Part shown: positions 1 to 14,539 of the stretch, piece after piece
How the letters are laid out: each line of letters begins with the position of its first letter
Position numbering within the stretch: the stretch's first letter is position 1
From: Prinia subflava
Lineage: Eukaryota > Chordata > Aves > Passeriformes > Cisticolidae
Assembly (NCBI RefSeq): GCF_021018805.1
Contig: NC_086251.1
Span: 39,688,767 to 39,752,766, forward strand
DNA: 64,000 nt
Reading direction: 5' to 3'
Made by a program: the position numbers and the translations under genes
Notes under the pieces: generated by a model
Told to the model about the DNA's origin: nothing
The model's input: only the letters and a program-made list of their open reading frames with translations
The model's database searches: none

Positions 1-3000
1 ATGTGGATTGATGGTGACATCTTTGTCACAGGAGGCAGAGATGCCTGCTAGGACCAAGCTTGCAGGATTCCTGCAAGCTGATTCAAAATGCAGTGGTCTG
101 CCAGAAAAGATAGATGAAAAACATTATACTAATCTCTAAATTGTCCATTGGCTACCCATTGGAGCCTGGTTTTAATTCAGTGCACTGGTCCTTATCTCTA
201 AAGCCTTAGTATTTGGTTGACTCTGAGAACATCTATTTTCTGCCTGCTTGCATGAAAGCTGCAGCTGATGAATTTTTTAGACTTTTCAGCTCTAGACTGA
301 AAGATGAAGGAGGCAGGGGCACAATGAATCAGTTACTTCTTTCCCTTTCCCCATTTATAATTTTTCCCTTTCAGACTGCAATATATCAATTCAGATTTCC
401 CCATCACAGAACATGATCAGCAAAATCCTCCTCTATATGCAGTTATGACAGTTTTTTTCATTACTTTCCTATTAAAGAAAACCCCTCGTTGTCATTGATA
501 AATGTATTATTAGCTCTCTTCATGAAGAATTCTGCCAGATATGATGCTAAGAAATGTTTTAAAAATATCTCTGATACTCAAGAAGCAGAGATAAAAAAGA
601 AGCATTTTCATGTGTTTTAGGTGAATTCACAATAAAGCCTAGTGTTGACAAGCCTGATAATTTATGCCATCCAGCAACTCTTTTATTTCATAAAAAATCT
701 CACCAACTGGATGCAGCAAAAGGATAACTGTACCTCAATTTTTTTTTGGCAGAAAATGGACCTTCCAATTATTTACAAGTACCATACCATTTTTCTGCAA
801 GCAATGATAGATATTAATGCAGTTGTGTCATTTCTAGATTTCAGCCTCAGTCCTGAAATTACTATGTATGTGATTAAATTTGTTAACACTTACAATCATA
901 GTGAAAACAGTGGACTTATTAAAATTAATTACACGCTTAAATGGCTGAAACAACAAAGTCTTAAATAGCAAGAAGCTGTTAATTGTAACTATTTCTTCAG
1001 GTTTTTGTCATAGGGTGTCTTCAGATACTGTTTATATGAATAAATCTTTGTTTAGCATGGTTGTTGCTGCACACAAGTGCAAAGGTATGCTAAAAATAAA
1101 AGCTGCAGCAATAAAGAAGCCAAGAGTGATTTAACATCATAAGATGGATAAGGAAATGCAATGGGATAGCAGCTCCCATTTGTGTTGAACACCCATCTAC
1201 CTTATGAGTTGAACCACATTAATATGCAGAAGAGAGAAGGCTTTGTGTCAGAAATAATGCAAACTCTACCCCACTACAGGTTCTTTTCTGTAGATTGTGA
1301 TGAAATGCACTCAGATTACAGCAGTGATTAACCATTTCCTTCCAAGCATCTTAAAACTGAGTGAACAATCTGTGATGGGACTTGCCCTCTCCACAACAGC
1401 AGGTATCCTACACAGGTGTCTCATTAGAAGTCGATGGTTCATATCAGTCTAGGCTGAATAGTGGATTTCCACTTCTTGAGGAAGAATTTTGGTCTATATG
1501 GCCATGGTTTAGAGCAGGTTGGCCTCTCTGAAGCAAATCAGTCTTACACACCTACTAGATTTTTCTCTCACAATAGAGAGATGATATCTGTGCCCTTGCC
1601 AGGAGATCTTGGGAGGACTAGGTAGGGGAACAGCTGAGTTGTGGAGCCCTGCCAGCCTTGACACTGGGCTGGGCAGTAGACTGAAAGATGGGACAGTTCT
1701 GTACTTCTGCATGGAAAAGGTTCCATGTATCTGGAGAATTTTAATGACTGTTTATATAATACCTACAGATTTTTGATTCCCCTACACAGTTACAGAACCA
1801 CTGCAGGAACTCAATTCATAAGTCTGGTCTTGCTGGTATATTTTCTGCTTCTAGATTTTGTTTCAGCTTTTGAACCCTTTCCTTTGTCAGGTCGTTAAAT
1901 TCAGACAACCAAAACCCTGCTCAGTTGGTGCCTAACTGTGAAGAAGCCTAGAATTTATGGATAGCTGAGTTTTATTATTAAATGTCTTCATTGTATCTCA
2001 TGAAGCTGAGCACACTCACTTTGTGCTTCCTTTAACTGGTGACATCTGGTGCTAGTCAGGTTTAATTGTAGCTGCTTTGGAAAGCTGCAATCTTTCTTAT
2101 TTCATTTAGCCTGAATTAATCTCCCTTAACAAGCACTCAGAACAGCCTTTTCCCTCTGAGTATGTTGGCCACAGAGCCATTGTTGTGACTTATTATTGAG
2201 AATCCTTTTCCTGCCTAGCAAAATTGAGACAAAGGAATGCCTCATCAAGTCTTTACTGTTCTGCTGCCTTGCATTTATAAGCTCATATGAATGGGCTACA
2301 TGCAAATGTCCTTCCTGTGGAAGGTCACCCAATTAAGAGCTAGTGCACAGAACCATTAAGTTTATTTAAACCAATCCTTTGGCTTAAGCTATTTTCATCT
2401 AAAAGCTTTTTTAAATTGCTAGTAATATTTTTGAGTATAATTGCAATTAATTTACAGTAATTGCAGAAATTATAGGCCTGATTCTTATATTCCTGTGTAT
2501 ATTTACCGATATTTCAATGTATAAACTTCAAAATAGCTTTAAAAGTCCAGTGCTCATTCACTCATTTCTCCAGCTTCTTGAGAAATTTGTAATGCTCTTT
2601 CCCCCTCTGCTTTCTGTCACTTTGGATTGTCAATTTTTGAGGCTGAGAATTCTATTTTATTGTAATCTCTATACAGGATAAAGGGACAAAGGTTTTTTCT
2701 CAGGCTCACTGGATGTTAGTACAGTCATTACTAAACTATTTAAGATAAGACCCCAAACAGAGGCTGTAATGAATGACTGCTCACTTTCCTCTGTCTGGAT
2801 CGTGTGTTACTGTGGAAGGTGGAAGAGGCTCAACCACTTCCTCCCCTCGCTCTTCATCTCTATTATGGTGGGAGTTCAGCATGGGAGAGTTGATGCTGTT
2901 AGAGATGACAAAGATGTTTTCATAGGTTCACAGAGATTACACCCCATAGGGATCATGCAGTCAAACCTCCTGTTGAACAAATAGGTTCTCTATCTTCAAA

Positions 3001-6000
3001 CCACAAAGCATGATTAAGCTGAAGATTTTCTTTGCTCAGAAGAGTTAATTGTTGTATGCTATGGGCAGAGAACTGGAGACCATTAAGCATTGCCAGTTCT
3101 GGATACAATACTTTTGTATCAGGGAGGTACTGATGTGATCAAAGGTGAACACCTTTAACATGTAATGCAGAGAAATAGGAGAATTTTCCTTTGTGAAAAT
3201 ACTCTATCAATTCATCAGGTATGACTAGCACACAAAAACAAAGCTAATAATCTCAGGTCTTGGGAAAGCTGTGCTCTTCTACTCCATGCTCTGTGTCTTT
3301 CTACAGGTGGCATAACATTTTACAGAAACATGGGGAAAAAAATGTGGGATGCGTGTAGACTGTAACAGGGGAAAATTTCTTATTTCTGATCTTTGCCTAC
3401 AGGGACCAGGTAAGAGCTAAGCTTTTCAGGTAATTTAAAAATATATTTAACTTCTTATTTAATTGGCAAGTCATAAAGATCACTTGAATGATCATGCAGT
3501 GCTTAACTACCCAACTGCCCTCATATTGATAACACAATATTAGAACATAGTCAATCTTTGTCAGCAATGAAACATGCTGTGTTTCATAATTATTATTTAT
3601 AATTAAGGAATTGGTAAAAGAGTTATAAGGGCATACTGACAGCAGTTAACTTAGTAGCAAACCTGAAATTGGCCATAATTGTTGTAATAAATCAATTTGA
3701 CCAGGATTATTGCTACTGTAAAACTAATAGTCTGTAAGAGCAGAATGTGATTAAAGACAGCTCCCTCTCAGATCTTAGTGACTAGAAATTTAGAATATGA
3801 AACTAAATTCCTGATATAGAATATAAAATTAATAGAGCTGCTGATAAAAATTGAGGTTAAATCTTTCCCAAAGTTTCAACAATCAAGGAACAAATGATGA
3901 ATAACAGGAAAGCTTGGTCAAATTTTGAGGCTGACAAGAAAACATAAACCAGCGTGCATGCTACCACCCAAAGCTGGCAGCCTGAATGCCTACAGCAGTC
4001 TCAGTGTCATTAAGCTCCATGCCCTGACAGCACTGTGGGAGTTGTGTTTTTACATCATTAAGGGAAGAACAAGGAACACTGCTGGAATGATACCACAATG
4101 AAACAATAAGCATTGCCCTTTCAGCTGTTCTACCCAGAACACTTGATTAAAACTAACATTAGGATCAATCAGCTCAGTAGTCAAAATGTATCTTCAAATA
4201 TCTGTTTGTTCCAAACAAATCTTTCTAATAAATCATTTAGTGCCATGGCTTCTTTTCTCTGTCTGTAGGACTTTTGTCGTGAGAGTACCCACATCACTCT
4301 TGCCTTCCAGAAACCATATTCAAAAGCAAAGGATGGCTCTTCTCAGGCCATACTTGTCAAGTTCCTTGCATGTAACCTGGCTCTAAATTGTGAAAATACA
4401 CACGACTAATTTCTCTTGCAGACTACATTCTGTTTCATATTGCCCAAGCAACACTGGATACTTTCCTGTAGTGTAAAGATTTCCGAATTCCAAATATGTC
4501 AGAAGATGAGTGATGAACCAGTGACAGATGAAAGCGTACACTACATGTTTCACAAGCCTATTTTTTCCCTACCCCTTAGAAGTATACCCTGGGTTATCAG
4601 TTTATAGAGGAGAAGGGAAACTTTTTGGTGTGTGTTTATTGGTCTCTAAAAACCAGTAAATCTTCCTTGTACAAGCATCCATGTACAAGCCCAGTAGATC
4701 TAGAAGTTCACCTAACATAAGGGTTGAAAATGTTAAGTAAAAATTTGAAATGTTTTTAAAAAGTTAAAAGGTTACAAATACCCTTTCCTATATCTATCTT
4801 AAATGTTTTAAAAGTCCTGACACATTAGTTTGTAGTGTTTGTTGTATATTCATTTACAATAAACGAACCCATAGTAAATATTAAATTCTTTTGAATAAGC
4901 CTTTCAGACAAGTCCAACTGGAAATGGGTTTGTACATATAAGTGAATTCAAACTGCACTTAGAAGGATTATTTACTGCCTTTGTTATGAGAAAGAAAATA
5001 AATTCATGCAGACTATAAAATCATAAGAGCAAAATCAATGCTAAAATTAGGGGCTGAATATACAAGAAATATGCATAGAAAAAAATTACAGTGAAGCAAG
5101 GAGCCACTACTACAGTGTTCAGCTGATTGATAACCAACTTCATTAAACTGCTAAAAGGAGCAAGAAGGTCAATGGTTGTTGTTGCAAAACCCATCTCCCT
5201 TTTACTTTATGAAGACTTCTAACTTTTTGAAGAGCAACTCTTCACATTATCAGCTGTTACAGGAGCACATGCCCTTCTCTCTCACAAGCGCATTTGTGTG
5301 CATCTTAAAATTCTGACACTGAGAGCTTGCATCCATTCCAGCTCAGAATAGAGGTCCATAAATAACAAGATTGCAGGACTAATACCACACAAGTGCAAGG
5401 ACTGTATTGAGTTTAATTAAAATTTTACAGATGTTGAAATCATCTTTTCATTCTTGAGACAAGACAGCAAGTAATGTTGTTGAAGCTACCTCTACCTGGT
5501 TTTCTTGGAGTGGCCACGTATGGAAAGCACAGAAAGTTTGCAGTCCACAGGGATGTTTGTATGAATTACAACAGCTGAAACATGCTGAGCAGGAAATTTG
5601 GACCCTGGCAGAGGACAGCCTGGGTGTATCTGCACAGAAGCAGAAAGAAACAGCACTGCTTTACAATGATTTTTAACTAAACAGACCTGACACGAAGAGG
5701 AATGTGTCTTTTAGTAACTCTCCCGCCCTGTAACCTTAGCAGAGTAGACAAAAATTAGGACCAAACTGGGAAACTTAGACAGGCCTGTGAAGTTAAAGAT
5801 GTCTGATGATAATTTTATCGAATAGAATGTCAGGTACTGGTGTCAATCACTATTCAGCAGAAATCTGATTCATTAATCAATACATAGCTCACTTTGATGA
5901 TATCGAAGGTGGATATTCCTCCACAGAGCTAGATGCCTTAAAATAGCGATGTTGCAACTTTAAGACTATTTCTAAAAGTACTATCCAAATAACAGAGGTT

Positions 6001-9000
6001 TTAGGCAAAATCTTTGGCAAATTGTGTTAGCAGCTTATGAGAAGTTAAAAGATGAGGCAGGCTTCTGTAACAGTCTCCTGCATCTCTTTTATTTCTCTTT
6101 TATGGAAGAGTTTTTTATTTAAAGATGATAAAACAATAGTTTTAAAATTATCTCATCATAGAAATGTTAGGAGTCTCCAAAGTCTTTTTTATTTTTCTCT
6201 CCACATCAGAAAATGAGTCTGGTAATGCCTTGACTGAAGTCAATAGACTTGTCCCTATTCAATTACACCCTAAACCTGCAATGGGATTTGCTAATACATA
6301 AAAAGTCAAAGCCAATACAATTGATATGCAAAGGGGTTTTTATGATGCATGGTCAATAAAGACCATTTTCCTTTTTTTCTGGAAGGCCCAATTTCAGAAT
6401 CAGAGGAATACTCAGTACCAAATAATTATTTGAAAAGGGACAATTCTGCAACCAGTACTCAAACTAAACATTCAAAATCTGTTTCAGACCAGCTTCTGTG
6501 GCATTAGATGATACCTGAAGTGCACGAAGATTAGAGCATCAGGGACGATATGAGTAAAAGCCAACAATGACAGAAGGAAACAAATAAAGGCCATTCAGAG
6601 GAAATGCCTTCAGAAAATTCCCCCCTCCCTGTTCTCATGTAGTTAGTATTAAATAAAATCCTGAATTATCAACTCAAATTCATAATTCTGAAAATAATTC
6701 TGCCTATCCCACAGCATAACAGAGGTCATGAGGCCATGGCTACCAAAAAGTAAAAATTCAGAACTTTGTCCAACAGGCTACCAGAGTACTGCCCACTGTT
6801 CCCTTCAACTGTTCCAGAAATAAATGCTGAGATAGAAATGGGAAGAAACTGCAGTCACAGTTGGTTTTTCCACCACTGCTAATAGTATACTCCAGTTCAG
6901 AGTTTTTCCACACATTCTCCCATATTTAAAGATAGCTGTTCAGTCTAGGAAAGCTAGAAAAGTTGCAGTGTGGTATACTGCATCTATATTCTTTCCAGTC
7001 TAATTAGGAAACCCCATCCTCATAGTCATGGGTTTACTACCTGATAATCATGTACTAGCACAATGTGATGTGTTTATTTCCATCGGTAAAGGGAATGTTG
7101 AGTTCTCTGTTCATCCTCCACAGTCTGCCTCAGATAAAATATTGCTTCAGTTAATTCAGTGAAAATTTTACCACAACTACATCAGCATATCATGCATTCT
7201 GTTTTGAGGACTTTAAAATGATAAATCTTTCAGTCATTCTCAATTTTACAAGAGAAAAAAGTAACCACATCTAGGTTTATTCCCCTTCTCTTGCATGGGA
7301 GTCTTTGTGGGAATCATGAAAAACCACTATACAAAACATCTATTCTTATCTGGATACAACTGGTATATCTGCTTGCATTTTGAAAACCAGAGCTGCCATC
7401 CAGTTCTCATCTGCTGTGTACATCTCCTGGTGTCTGAGCTGTAGGGTAAAATTTAAGAGTCTTGGCCATGCCCAGAGAACACATAAAGACCTCTGCTCCC
7501 TATGGTTTCCCCAAGAGCTTAGAGACTGGCAGCCAGATTACCCAGCAGCTAAAAGCAGGAACTGCTGGCTGCTAAAATGCATACTGACAAACCAGGCATG
7601 GCCAGAGCCCCCAGGGCTGAGTTCACAGACCCTGCAGTAGTGATTGCCATTATTCATTCAGACAGAAAAATATTAGATTATATAGACTATTCCTAAGGCA
7701 GCTTGCACATGGCACGGCTCTTTATTTTCTGTTATTCTTGTGTTTGGTCTCTAAAGCACCAGAAACAAAAGTCATCTTTTTGGGGGAAATGAAGGCCTAG
7801 CATCCTGTGGACACACAGGTTTCACAGGATGAGCAGTGGGTATGTGCTTTGACCTACTACCCACCAAACCCAACAGTACAGACCCCACAGACAGTTTGGC
7901 ATGAAAAAGGGAATGATACAAACTACTGGGGAAGAGATGTACAGCATGATAGGAAAAGAGAAAAAATGAAGTTCTATCTGAATGGTGGTCTAAATATTTT
8001 GTTTCTCATCACACGCTATGGGAAGATTGAGGGGAGCAGAGTGTCTCCTGTCCCTTGTATAGATGCTAACAAACTTACTGCTCAAAATAGTGTTCTGTAT
8101 ATATAAAATCCAGGGCTTATCTTTAATATTCAGTGGAGCACAACATACCATACCAAACCCCTCTGGGCATGTCTAAATCAGTGGTTCAATTTGGATCACT
8201 TTTCAAGTGTATCTCCTAATATAACTGTTCAATTCTCCCTTATCCACACTGTGGATTGGTGCCTGAGTACAAATCTGAATATGTGCCCCAGGAGTGCCCC
8301 TTATGTACTGCACCACAAACAGGGGCTAAATCAGGGGACTATATTTGTGTTAGTCCAGGCTCTATACCACTACCAAAGGATTACTTCTGAATGCAGCAAA
8401 AGGTATGTGAGTCATTATTAATATAGGAAGGTAAACATGGATGCTATCTATAATATTTTCTACTTTTCATACACTCTCACTGATCCTAGAGCTCGAGATT
8501 GAACATCCTCTAACAAATGCACGTCCCTAAAAACTGCCATCTTTTCTGTATTTAATTTGCATATTATCACACTCAGTGTGCACTCTAAGGTAATGTAAGG
8601 CACATTGCTGATCGTGACACAGAGATGAAAGAGCCATTTACCATCCCTGCCTGCTTCGTGACCTTGACCCAGTCATCTTCTCCTTAGATAGTTTTGGAAA
8701 TTGCAAAACGCATTTCCTGTCTGAAAATTACAGCAACTGGATAAATAAGATGGTAGCTAGCATGAAAAAGTGAAAACAATTTGTGTTTTGTGCGTCGAAA
8801 AAAAGATGATATGCATAGGTAAGAAATGAAAAACAAATACTTTGAGTTTTAAATTGAGGTGAAAATAAAATTATGGGAAAACAGGGACACTTACATGCAT
8901 GCAACTGCCTGTGAAAACGACTAATAGTGCCTTTACCCAAAGCTTAGAAATGTCTTCATTGCCTTTGACCCCTGTCCACACTATGAGGCATAATGTGAAT

Positions 9001-9071
9001 ATACTATAATGACATACTATAATGTGAATATATGTATTAAATACCATGATACACTTTATTGTTTCACACTC
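1..9071. other. Intergenic, no gene recognised
   Basis: AT-rich, unique-looking vertebrate intergenic DNA. Open frames here stay below about 100 codons and show no domain, codon bias or linked splice signals that I can defend. A short stretch near 8650-8690 (reading gtgaccttgacccagtca) resembles part of an old MIR-type SINE core but is too short to call. Around 8990-9035 a 13-15 bp AT-rich word containing taatgtgaata occurs twice, which looks like a minor local duplication. Confidence 0.6.
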
Positions 9072-9650
9072 TGTCATAATTTAACCCCAGTCAGCAACTA
9101 AGCATCACAGAGCTGCTCACTGACTCCCTGCCCCTCCAGTGGAGAGAAGAATCAAGTAAAAAAAGCTAACCTTGCTGGGTTGATACGAAACCAGTTCATT
9201 TTAATAACCAAATTAAAGTTCAAATTAAAACACAATATAATACTAATAATAGCAATAATGATAATGAATGTAACAATAATTGTAATGAACAGGAGAGGGA
9301 GAGAAAGGAATAAAATCCAAGAACAAGAGATTCACAATGTAATTGCTCACCACCCACTGACTAATGTCCAGCCTGTCCCCAAGCAGATTTCAGCTCCTGG
9401 ATAACTCCCTCCAGTTTATATACTGAGCATGGCATTCTATGGTATGGAATGTCCCTTTGGTCACTTTGGTCACCTGTACTGCCCAGGGTCCCTCCCAGCT
9501 TTTTGCGCAGATCCTCACTGGCAGAGCACGAGACACTGAAAATTCCTTGACTCAGGGTGAGCGACACTTAGCAATGGCTAAAACATCTGTGTGTTATCAA
9601 CATTCTTCTACTGAATCCAGAACACAGCAGTATGCCCTTCTGCAGTAACA
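9072..9650 (-). mobile_element. Solo LTR of an avian endogenous retrovirus, minus sense
   Basis: On the + strand the block opens with TGTCATAATTTAACCCCAGT, which closely resembles the complement of the 3' end of a common avian retroviral LTR. Read on the minus strand, a TATATAAA box sits at 9415-9422 and an ATTAAA signal at 9200-9205, in the right order for promoter then polyadenylation site. The region near 9425-9470 and the stretch ending near 9600 (gtgttatcaacatt) also fit that family as I remember it. An AT-rich expansion at about 9205-9290 interrupts it. No internal gag, pol or env sequence adjoins, so this is a solo LTR. The right-hand end is diffuse and no clear target duplication is visible. 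Confidence 0.7.
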
Positions 9651-12279
9651 TTGGTGGCTACTTAAGGCACAGGACATGAGAATATCAGGTAACAGATTTT
9701 TAAAAACCCAGAAAAATCTAAAATATTTTCAGTGGCTGTTAGGTATAATGTTCCCGAAATGCTGAACTATTTCCAGAGGTGTACAACTAATGGAGATAAC
9801 CAAAGTTAATTATAGGATTAGGCTTTTCTTTAGTCATGTTTGTGTAGCTGCACTTAAACCTCAAGCAGCACAAACTAGACTGGTGCTGTCACTGTGTGAC
9901 AGGTACTGCTACTTCAGTTGTTAGCAGCAATATTTCCCTTTAATTGTGTGCTATCATTTCTATTATAAAAATAGCTTCCCATTACTCTCAAGTGAAAAGA
10001 AACAATTACACATCAGAATATGATGAAAATCAAATTTTAACAAGATTTGTGAGTTTAATGATTGTTTGCTTTATAAACATGTTTCAGAAGGCTGAGAAGC
10101 TATTCATCAGGAAGATCTGTATCATTTATTCATATGACCTTTAAATGAAAACTCTGAGGACTCTGTCCACAACCTATATGAAATAAGTGATAAAATTCAA
10201 CTGGATGCCGTACAACATCTATGGTTATCCTACAAATTTACTTTGCTCTCTTCAATCATAGATATATTTATTGATTTGTTTAAAGTTATTTGCTTGCAAA
10301 CAGCATCCCTCCTTCTCTCCAGCACACCCCATTCATAATTGATCACTCCTCATTTTCCTCTTATATTTACTGCAATATTTATACTGCCAAAATAAATACT
10401 TAGCACTGGAAAAGAGTATCCAACCAGCATACATTTAAATGTAACAATTACTGTAAAGACTCTGGTGAAAACTAATAACTGAGCCTTTCCAAAATCAGGC
10501 TGCATGAAGCAGCAGAGAACAGTATTTGCCGTAAAAGCCGAGAAGCAGAAAACAGCTTTTTCTTCAACAAACTTTTGCCCCAATCCAGGCACATTCTAGC
10601 TATGCATGATGAAAATCTGCTAAAAACAAATTGTCCTTGGCTATGTTTACAGCCAAAACTGACTCAGTAGCATTTTGGTTGCACCTGCTGCTGCTGACAC
10701 TTGTCACTGAGTAACTTTCTGATGAGGTGAAACCTGAGATCCAACCACATTTATACAAACCTGGTTAAGTACCAGTAGACAGAATTATTCAGATTTGAAA
10801 AAATGTGTCTGAGATCAGATTTGGGTACCATATTATATCTTGTTTCCTGGGGCAGCTATCTTTGCTCTTGAGAACTTGGGAGTGTGCTGGCAGCACGTGT
10901 ACAGCCCTCATCCTTCATGAAAAAAATTAATGACACAAAGCAGTTTGTTGTATGCCTTGTAGATAATTGATTTAAATAATAGTACTTTGTGCCAGTTATT
11001 AACTCCTATGGTAGAAAATGTGATTAAGTGGGAAGAATTGCAATGCAACAGCTTTTGTCAGCCATCTGATTTGAACTTTTTCAGCAGCTAGGTCTGAAAT
11101 AAATGCAACTAGATCAAGACACAAAGATTAATTTATGCATTCTCTAAGCAACAGCTTGACTCTTTCTCTGATGAATCTTGTTTAACACATCTGTTTTTAC
11201 AGAATAGTTGTTAATTTCTCAATTAATTGTAAGGTATAAATGACAAAATTTTTCCTTTAGGAGGAAATGCTTTCTAACATACTATTATAATGAATCACTT
11301 CCATCTCTCTATTTCCACTTCATTTTCAATCTACTAAAATTGATGTAAAGTTTCGGCACTCTGCTGAAAGTAAAATGATAACCAGGATCATGACATCTAA
11401 GATACAGTATCAGTATTAAAAGGGAAGCTTTTAAAAATATGTTGATGTTCTAGTGAAAAGTTAAAATCTCTGCTGACTCATAGCACATCCAATGATATCA
11501 GTCAAAAAGTAAGAACAGAATTTACATCTGAGTGGTTCAAGCAGCACAAAATTTTCCATCTTAACCAAAAGGTCATGAAAAATGTATGACTCCCAAAGAT
11601 ATGCAATTGAAATGGGTACTGAATGACTTTTAATAAAACTATAACAGGCTATAATTAAATTGATTACCCAAATCATATAATATTTTGCTATTTTGTAGAA
11701 ATATAAATTTGGTTGTAAAAGAGTGTTCACTCACTAATTGCTCAGCCAGATTTATGAAACACTTGGTCTGAGTGGTGCACAGGGTGTCTACAGTTTGAAC
11801 AGGAGACACTTTACTGAATTAGTCGATGGGACCTCTTTGAAATGACTCAGCCCACAAAAACTCTTTTAATTTTACTTAGGTTCATGGTGTATGCAAATTA
11901 GAGCAGTCTCATGCATTACCACATCGCTGCTGTGCTCAAAAGTTGAAAGATACTGAAGAAAACTATTCATGTACTGTCTCAGGTTTAAATATTTAATGAA
12001 TTACCACAGGCCTCATTTTAAGTGTCATGAATGTTTCCTTTTTCTTGCTACAATACTCAAGACACAATGACACTAGGTGAAATATATCTTGACAGAGAGA
12101 AAAGGTATCACCTGCCTTATGAGCTGTTTGTAGGCTTTTAAAACTGGAGATTTTGAGTGTCAGGCTTACGCCACCATCAGGAGAAATGTCTGCCAGCAAG
12201 CCACTCTAATTACCACTGGCACTCTTGTCTCAAATAATTCAGATGGAGCTGAAGGATTGAGCTCCAATTATCACAGGGA
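9651..12279. other. Intergenic, no gene recognised
   Basis: AT-rich unique sequence without a convincing coding region, RNA gene or repeat. The longest open frame (11461-11730, minus, 89 codons) has no recognisable motif and an ordinary AT-rich composition. Confidence 0.6.
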
Positions 12280-12930
12280 AGGGCTTCATCATGTGGAGCT
12301 CCAGGCTTTGCCTCATCTAAGCCTAACCCTACAGTGTGACTGGAATGGACCTTAACTTGACAGCCTAGCCATTTCCTGTAGGAGAATGTGGACAGGGAAA
12401 AAACCTGCAGTCTTCTCTCCACCCTTTGGCAGCCCCTCTTAAAGTTCAGCTCCCTTGGAGCTCTTGGCTTTGTTTCTTTTCTAGCCCCAGTTGAAGGGTC
12501 AGATACAAGTAATCAAAAGATTTACCCTATCCAGAGTCCCCATCCTAATGCACAGAGAAAATTGTTGAGGGATAGTATCTCTGGAGTTTTCCCCTACCTT
12601 ATTCAGTTTTTAAACCCTTTTCAACCCTTTCCAGCTGGAGCTTCTGGCTTTGTCTCTCTCCTGACCTTAACATAACCCCAGGCATGGGATGAGCTGTAGC
12701 CTGAGATGCCCAGTGTTTTCCCAGTGGCACAGAGAAGTGCTCGGGTATGAGCTCTTTGCAAAGACTACCCCACCACTGATCCTCCCCCTTGCACCCACAC
12801 TGCACCTGGAGCTGTGGGCTTCCTGTCTCAACAATAATTCTAACCCCAGGCAGGGCCTAAGCCTTAGTCCTAGACTTCCCAGCATGGCCCAGAAGTTCAT
12901 TTGAGAGATAACTCTTTTTCCTCCCTTCCA
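12280..12930 (+). repeat. Decayed tandem repeat, about 160-180 bp unit, four copies
   Basis: A shared word, TGGAGCT followed by a GGCTT-type sequence, starts at 12294, 12456, 12636 and 12807, giving spacings of 162, 180 and 171 bp. Other blocks recur at matching offsets. A GCACAGAGAA word followed by a GGGTATGAG- or GGGATAGTA-like stretch appears after the second and third copies, with a diverged match (CAGAAGTTCATTTGAGAGATA) after the fourth. An AACCCCAGGCA word follows copies three and four. The segment is richer in C and G than its surroundings. Divergence between copies is high, so the array is old. I do not recognise it as a named satellite or transposon. Confidence 0.6.
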
Positions 12931-14539
12931 TGAGAGGCAGGTGTTGTTACAAAAATAGGCAATTGGAAAGCACCTGTGTGTGTCTTATGCCAACCTGCAG
13001 ACTGTGTTGAGAAGGTCAAGCTGCCCTTCCCTGCTTTGTGACAGGTGGATTATAAACACAAGTTAAGACCTGGTCTACCCCTTACAGGTAAAGTCCATAG
13101 GCAAAAGAAAGAACCCTCAAACAATAAAATTTCTAGGCATGTTTCCAAATTGGAATTGGTTTATGTCAGAATTTCTGCTTTAAAGGAATCTTTGATTGTT
13201 AAAACTATGCCAGTGTTGGTAATTATAATTGCAGTATATCATTACTGAGATAATAAAATGCATTATTTCTGATCAGGCATTTCTACTTTGTCAAATAGTT
13301 GAGGTTAGAAATCTTGAGCAACACTGGGCATTTGTAAAGATCAGTAGCTATAAATTCTCAGTAAATTAATACCTATAACCTTTGCTAGAGGAATCTATCT
13401 AAAAGACTATGCAAGCACTCAATTCCTTTTTGGAAAGTGATATCATTCCCTATTGTGAAATTTTCCATATCCAAAGGAAACTTCAGTGAATGAAGATATC
13501 AAACCTTCTGGATGTATGCTATAGCACAGGGTACGTTATTATAATTATTACCATGATGGCATTTCTTTTTCCTGGGCACTCATGTCAAGCAGGTGTGTGT
13601 GTGATGCCTAATGAGGCTAGTACTGTTGCAGAAATTACAATTTATAAGTGATTTGTTTTGAATAATTGCAGTAAAAAAGAACACCATGCCCACATCTACT
13701 TCAACAAAATAGGTTTTACTGACCTTTTTGGGTGCAGGGCATGGCCAAATCCAAGCATGGAAAAGTAATGTGAAATCGACAACAGCATGAATAAAATGTC
13801 TAAACGCCAATTTATAACAATATGAAAGAAGGAAACCCTTTGATTCTTGCTCCATAAGTAAATGACCCTTAAAACAAATGCTCATGTAAACAAAAACTGG
13901 ATTATATTTGAACTACAGGTTTTCAAACAGACTAAGTGCTGAAATCAATCACCTGTTCTTGTTGATGAGTTTGCAGCTATTGACCTCTGTTCCTTCTCAT
14001 ATCAATAATTGAAAGCTGATTCATATTCCCCCAGTATACAAACTTTAAAGAAGATAATTCTTCAGCTGAATTTATGTAATTTTAGAAATTTGAGCAGTGT
14101 CAGATAGCACATTGCGAGAAAAGATTTTCTGTGGTGTTAAATATAATTTTTTTTCTCTATATGCTGGAAGCTCTGATGCTAACACGTCATAATATACAAC
14201 CTCTAAAACCCCAAATGTAAGTATGAATTTTAATTGTATGGCATCCTCAAGTGCTCAAACATCTAGCTAAAACCTTGTATACAGGAACTGTCCTAGGAAT
14301 GGTAAAATCATTTGCAAAGGCTGCACAAAAAATGCATTTCTATACTAGAATATAAATACTAAAAGTCCTCAAAAGTCACAAAGAGTATCATCCAAATAGA
14401 ACTTGTGTGCAATTACTAAAAACTGAATAAGGTTATTTTTAAAATGTGTAGGGGTGTATATATACATCTATATGTATTCACAATCTGCTCCTTAAACACA
14501 GAAGAAAAAGAAACAGCTTGGTAAGGGTCATGCAAAAGT
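12931..14539. other. Intergenic, no gene recognised
   Basis: AT-rich unique sequence. A 101-codon minus-strand open frame at 13580-13885 has no recognisable domain and is most likely chance. I see no repeat or RNA gene. Confidence 0.6.
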
